Positions 5,658 to 7,920 of a stretch of DNA of 7,920 nt are shown here, piece after piece. Every line of letters starts with the position of its first letter. Within the stretch, counting starts at the first letter, position 1. The position numbers were made by a program, and so were the translations under genes. This stretch comes from Clostridiales bacterium. Lineage in GTDB: Bacteria > Bacillota > Clostridia > Lachnospirales > Lachnospiraceae. The notes under the pieces are model-generated. The model saw only the letters and a program-made list of their open reading frames with translations. It did not search any database and was not told the DNA's origin. Location of the stretch: NCBI GenBank assembly GCA_020859965.1, contig JAJBVF010000547.1, forward strand, positions 1 through 7,920. Direction: 5' to 3'.

Positions 5658-6596
5658 ATGTTTGGATATATCTACGTGAATGAGCAGGAGCTGAAGCTGA
5701 GGGAATACACTACTTACCGCAGCTTTTACTGCGGCTTATGTCAGGAGCTGCATCACCGCTATGGAAGAAGAGCGCAGCTGGTATTGAATTATGATACGAC
5801 ATTTCTTTCGATCCTGCTGACCGGACTGTATGAGCCGGAGACTGTGTTTGATGAGAAGAGATGCCTGCTGCATCCGGTGCATAAGCATCAGATGGCGTGC
5901 AATGACGCCATAGGCTATGCAGCGGATATGTGTGTGCTCCTGGCTTACCAGAAAGCTCTGGATGACTGGGAGGACGAGCGAAAAGCTTCCGGGCGTATTC
6001 TTGCTTCAATGCTCCATTCCGGTTATGACCGGATTGCCGGGGAGTATCCGCGTCAGACAAAAGCGGTAGAAGATAACATTTGTCGGCTGCATGAAGTGGA
6101 GACGGCTTATCGGGATGGCCGGGAGAGTCCGGATGCGCAGAGCGATATTGACTATGTGGCTGGTCTCACCGGCAATTTCCTGGCTGAGATTTTTGTCTGG
6201 AAGGATGACATCTGGCAGGATGACCTTCGGCAGATCGGTTTTTATCTTGGAAAATTTATTTATCTGATGGATGCGCTGGAGGATATCGATAAGGATAAAC
6301 AGCGGGGAAATTACAATGTATTTTCGGCAACGCTTGTCAGGGGCGCACAGCCGGATGGGGAGTCTCATTCCACCGATGGAAACGGACAGGTGCCAGCGGA
6401 AACAGGTATCTGGGATGAATCCCACAGGGAGAAGATTCAGAAAATTCTGACCGGAATGATGACGGAGGCGTCGCGCGCGTTTGAGCGCCTGCCGGTGCTG
6501 CAGTATGCGCCGATCATTCGAAACATCCTGTACTCCGGGGTCTGGTGCAAATACTCGGTACTTCAGGAAAAGGCCGGACAGAAGAAAGAAAAATGA
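5658..6596 (+). CDS. DUF5685 family protein
   Basis: This 312-residue, probably cytoplasmic and mostly helical protein lacks a signal peptide. The ATG at 5658 follows AAGAAGAG (5641-5648) by nine bases. The start MFGYIYVNEQELK, the YCGLC motif (Cys25, Cys28), NYDTTFL (45-50), and Cys69 with His72, His75, His77 and Cys81 match my memory of DUF5685 proteins of Firmicutes, whose role is not established. The cysteines and histidines could bind a metal. Two Asp-rich motifs stand out: DDWED (102-106), at the end of a helix, and DALEDIDKDKQRGNYN (205-220). Their spacing recalls the paired Asp motifs of all-helical isoprenoid synthases, but that link is only a hypothesis. Residues about 228-255 form a polar linker. 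The gene lies between the zinc-ribbon gene and the J-domain gene, with 28- and 42-base gaps on one strand, so all three are probably one operon. Confidence 0.85.
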   Translation: MFGYIYVNEQELKLREYTTYRSFYCGLCQELHHRYGRRAQLVLNYDTTFLSILLTGLYEPETVFDEKRCLLHPVHKHQMACNDAIGYAADMCVLLAYQKALDDWEDERKASGRILASMLHSGYDRIAGEYPRQTKAVEDNICRLHEVETAYRDGRESPDAQSDIDYVAGLTGNFLAEIFVWKDDIWQDDLRQIGFYLGKFIYLMDALEDIDKDKQRGNYNVFSATLVRGAQPDGESHSTDGNGQVPAETGIWDESHREKIQKILTGMMTEASRAFERLPVLQYAPIIRNILYSGVWCKYSVLQEKAGQKKEK

Positions 6597-6638
6597 GGGG
6601 CTTACGGCGCTCTGAAGCCTTAAGCACTGGAGGAGAAT

Positions 6639-7400
6639 ATGAAAGATCCATATGAGGTTTTGGGGGTATCGAGGGACGCTTCCGAAGAGGAAGTGAAAAA
6701 GGCATACCGCAGGCTCAGCCGAAAGTATCACCCGGATGCGAATATCAACAATCCGAATAAAGCGGAAGCAGAAGAAAAGTTCAAAGAGGTACAGCAGGCA
6801 TATCAGCAGATCATGTACGACAAAGAGCATGGTGCCGGCAGCTATGAAGCGAAGCAGGGAGGCCATGCATCGTCGTCATCTTCCTCATCCTCCTCATCTG
6901 GCGGAAGCTATGGCGGGTATCGTGGCTATGGAGGCTATGGAGGCTTCGGAGGCTTCGGGGGTTATGGAGGCTATGGCAGTTACGGCGGCAGCAGTTCCGG
7001 TTCTTCCGCAAACGACGATCCGCACCTGCGCGCGGCCGAGAATTATATCAACAGCCGGCATTACGATGAGGCAATCAATGTTCTGAATGGCATTCAGAAC
7101 CGTACTGCCCGCTGGTATTACTTAAGCGCACTGGCAAATTCCGGAAGGGGGAACAACGTCCTGGCGCTCGATCACGCACAGAAAGCGGTACAGATGGATC
7201 CGAACAATCTGCAGTACCGGCAGCTGCTCCAGGAGATGGAAGGCGGCGGCCATTGGTATCAGACGATGGGAGAGGAATACGGGAATCCAATGTCCCATGG
7301 CGGAAATTATTGTACGCGTCTCTGCCTGACCTGGATGGTCTGCAACTGCTGTTGCGGCACCGGCGGAATGCGTATGGGCGTCCCCATCATGTGTTGCTAA
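6639..7400 (+). CDS. J-domain protein with Gly/Tyr-rich linker, TPR-like region and Cys-rich tail
   Basis: This 253-residue co-chaperone-like protein starts at ATG 6639 after a strong GGAGG (6629-6633). The N-terminal J-domain (about 3-63) has DPYEVLGV, the helix II basic face KKAYRRLSRKY and the essential HPD at 31-33, so it should stimulate the ATPase of an Hsp70 (DnaK). A low-complexity linker follows: ten serines (78-87), then GGY/GGF repeats (91-117). Residues about 127-200 form a TPR-like helical region (ENYINSRHYDEAINVLNG, ALDHAQKAVQMDPNN) that may bind clients. The last 30 residues hold eight cysteines (225, 229, 235, 237, 238, 239, 252, 253) in a partly hydrophobic stretch. It lacks the zinc fingers and C-terminal domains of true DnaJ. 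It is the third gene of the cluster and ends just before a bidirectional terminator. J-domain function is firm. Client and location are unknown. Confidence 0.92.
   Translation: MKDPYEVLGVSRDASEEEVKKAYRRLSRKYHPDANINNPNKAEAEEKFKEVQQAYQQIMYDKEHGAGSYEAKQGGHASSSSSSSSSSGGSYGGYRGYGGYGGFGGFGGYGGYGSYGGSSSGSSANDDPHLRAAENYINSRHYDEAINVLNGIQNRTARWYYLSALANSGRGNNVLALDHAQKAVQMDPNNLQYRQLLQEMEGGGHWYQTMGEEYGNPMSHGGNYCTRLCLTWMVCNCCCGTGGMRMGVPIMCC
6870..6986 (+). repeat. Low-complexity coding repeats (Ser run and 9-base GGY/GGF repeat)
   Basis: Ten serine codons (6870-6899) are followed by seven tandem 9-base units from 6924 to 6986, based on GGCTATGGA with TTC, GGG, GGT and AGT variants. The changes keep the frame and mostly swap Tyr for Phe, so the unit is conserved as protein. 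Such runs can change length by slippage. Confidence 0.85.
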
Positions 7401-7417
7401 AGTCCCAAACAGCAGCA

Positions 7418-7470
7418 AAGCAGAAAAAGAGACCGCGCGGATTGATCCGCAGCGGTTTATTTTTCTGCTT
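7418..7470. terminator. Symmetrical bidirectional terminator between convergent genes
   Basis: The GC core is ACCGC (7432-7436) plus GCGGA (7437-7441), pairing with TCCGC (7446-7450) and GCGGT (7452-7456), with A7451 bulged and loop TTGA. It is flanked by AAGCAGAAAAA (7418-7428) and its exact complement TTTTTCTGCTT (7460-7470). Each strand therefore has a GC hairpin followed by a T-run. It ends the J-domain gene (+) and mscL (-). Confidence 0.88.
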
Positions 7471-7486
7471 AATTTCTATTTCTGTT

Positions 7487-7920
7487 TTATTCACTGAGTG
7501 AGGATGCGCAGTGCGGGCATTTCACCGCATCTTTATGTATTTCAGATTTGCAGAACGGACAGATCTTGGTCGTAGGTTCTGGCGCGGGAGCCGGCTTGTG
7601 AAGCTTATTGATGCCTTTGATTACCATGAAAATGACGAAGGCGGTCAGCAGAAACTCAACTACCATCTGTATGAAATTGCCGTACGCAATGACGGAGGCG
7701 CCGGCTTCCTGCGCGGCGGCCAGAGTGGAATAGGAATTTCCGTCGAGGGGAATCATCAGATCTGTGAAATTGATCCGGCCTGTCACCAGAGTGACCACTG
7801 GCATAACGATGTCGTCGACCAGCGAGGATACAATGCTGCTGAATGCGCTGCCGATGATAACGCCGACAGCCATGTCGATCACATTTCCGCGCATGATAAA
7901 AGTTTTGAATTCATCTAGCA
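7487..7920 (-). CDS. mscL: Large-conductance mechanosensitive channel MscL with C-terminal zinc ribbon (5' end at window edge)
   Basis: Read on the minus strand, the frame continues past the ATG at 7894 to the window edge. The codons before it read LDEFKTFI, and the last two bases are TG, so the true start is probably an ATG whose A lies at 7921, giving about 144 residues starting MLDEFKTFI. MscL forms a pentameric pore that opens under membrane tension and releases solutes during hypo-osmotic shock. RGNVIDMAVGVIIGSAF and VSSLVDDIVMPVV form the pore helix TM1, and NFIQMVVEFLLTAFVIFMVIKGINKL is TM2, with an extracellular loop between. After a Pro/Ala linker (PAPAPEPTT), the protein ends in a zinc ribbon: CPFC and CPHC, 10 residues apart (bases 7508-7561). 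E. coli MscL instead ends in a charged helix that bundles below the pore. The gene converges on the J-domain gene and shares its terminator. Confidence 0.95.
   Translation of the reverse strand, partial: LDEFKTFIMRGNVIDMAVGVIIGSAFSSIVSSLVDDIVMPVVTLVTGRINFTDLMIPLDGNSYSTLAAAQEAGASVIAYGNFIQMVVEFLLTAFVIFMVIKGINKLHKPAPAPEPTTKICPFCKSEIHKDAVKCPHCASSLSE

Noticed and set aside
6599..6625. Small inverted repeat GGCTT/AAGCC between the DUF5685 and J-domain genes
   Set aside because: It is only five base pairs with an 11-base loop and no T-run, which is too weak for a terminator or attenuator call.
6006..6866. 286-residue antisense open frame across the DUF5685 and J-domain genes
   Set aside because: It spans parts of two well-supported genes and the gap between them. 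The protein looks like random Ile/Leu/Phe/Arg-rich antisense translation.
6924..6986. Tandem 9-base repeat as a CRISPR-like or non-coding array
   Set aside because: The units are contiguous with no spacers, in frame, and vary at synonymous or Tyr/Phe positions. They encode a Gly/Tyr-rich linker.
7892..7894. ATG at 7894 as the start of mscL
   Set aside because: The codons before it encode LDEFKTFI, the typical MscL N-terminus, so it is an internal methionine.
7511..7918. Plus-strand open frame opposite mscL
   Set aside because: The minus-strand frame is unmistakably MscL, and the plus-strand product has no family likeness.

Overview
The window looks like chromosomal DNA of a Gram-positive, gut-type clostridium, most likely a member of the Lachnospiraceae. 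This is an inference from three things: purine-rich ribosome binding sites and mid-range GC codon use, a VanR/VanS-like two-component pair with a long extracellular sensor, and the run zinc-ribbon membrane protein, DUF5685 protein, J-domain/TPR protein. No tRNA, rRNA, CRISPR array, transposase or phage gene was seen.

Region 1 (1-1735) is the end of a probable carbohydrate-related operon. It holds the C-terminal TPR part of a protein resembling the DUF5107/TPR family, followed by a complete galactose-mutarotase-like protein. A long bulged hairpin with a T-run closes the unit, and an extended -10 promoter starts almost on top of it.

Region 2 (1736-5059) is a two-component system. It encodes an OmpR/VanR-type response regulator (start set at 1870 by the ribosome binding site) and a 798-residue histidine kinase that begins with GTG inside the regulator's stop codon (4-base overlap). 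The kinase has a roughly 280-residue extracellular domain and about six membrane segments. A compact terminator-like hairpin follows, with a consensus-like promoter just before it.

Region 3 (5034-5233) has no convincing gene. It carries three consecutive inverted-repeat structures, including an almost perfect 16-bp stem at 5116-5150. It may be a structured leader, an operator or a dispersed intergenic element.

Region 4 (5234-7400) is a three-gene, same-strand cluster: a small two-TM zinc-ribbon protein, a DUF5685 protein with Cys/His motifs and two Asp-rich motifs, and a J-domain protein with a poly-Ser and Gly/Tyr-rich linker, a TPR-like segment and a cysteine-string-like tail. Its function is unknown. 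This is the least understood and most interesting part of the window.

Region 5 (7418-7920) holds a symmetrical bidirectional terminator shared with the convergent mscL gene. MscL runs off the right edge by about one base and ends in a zinc ribbon instead of the usual C-terminal helix.

Most of the window is ordinary core-type sequence. No clearly new defence or mobile system is visible. The best leads are region 4 and the structured block before it.
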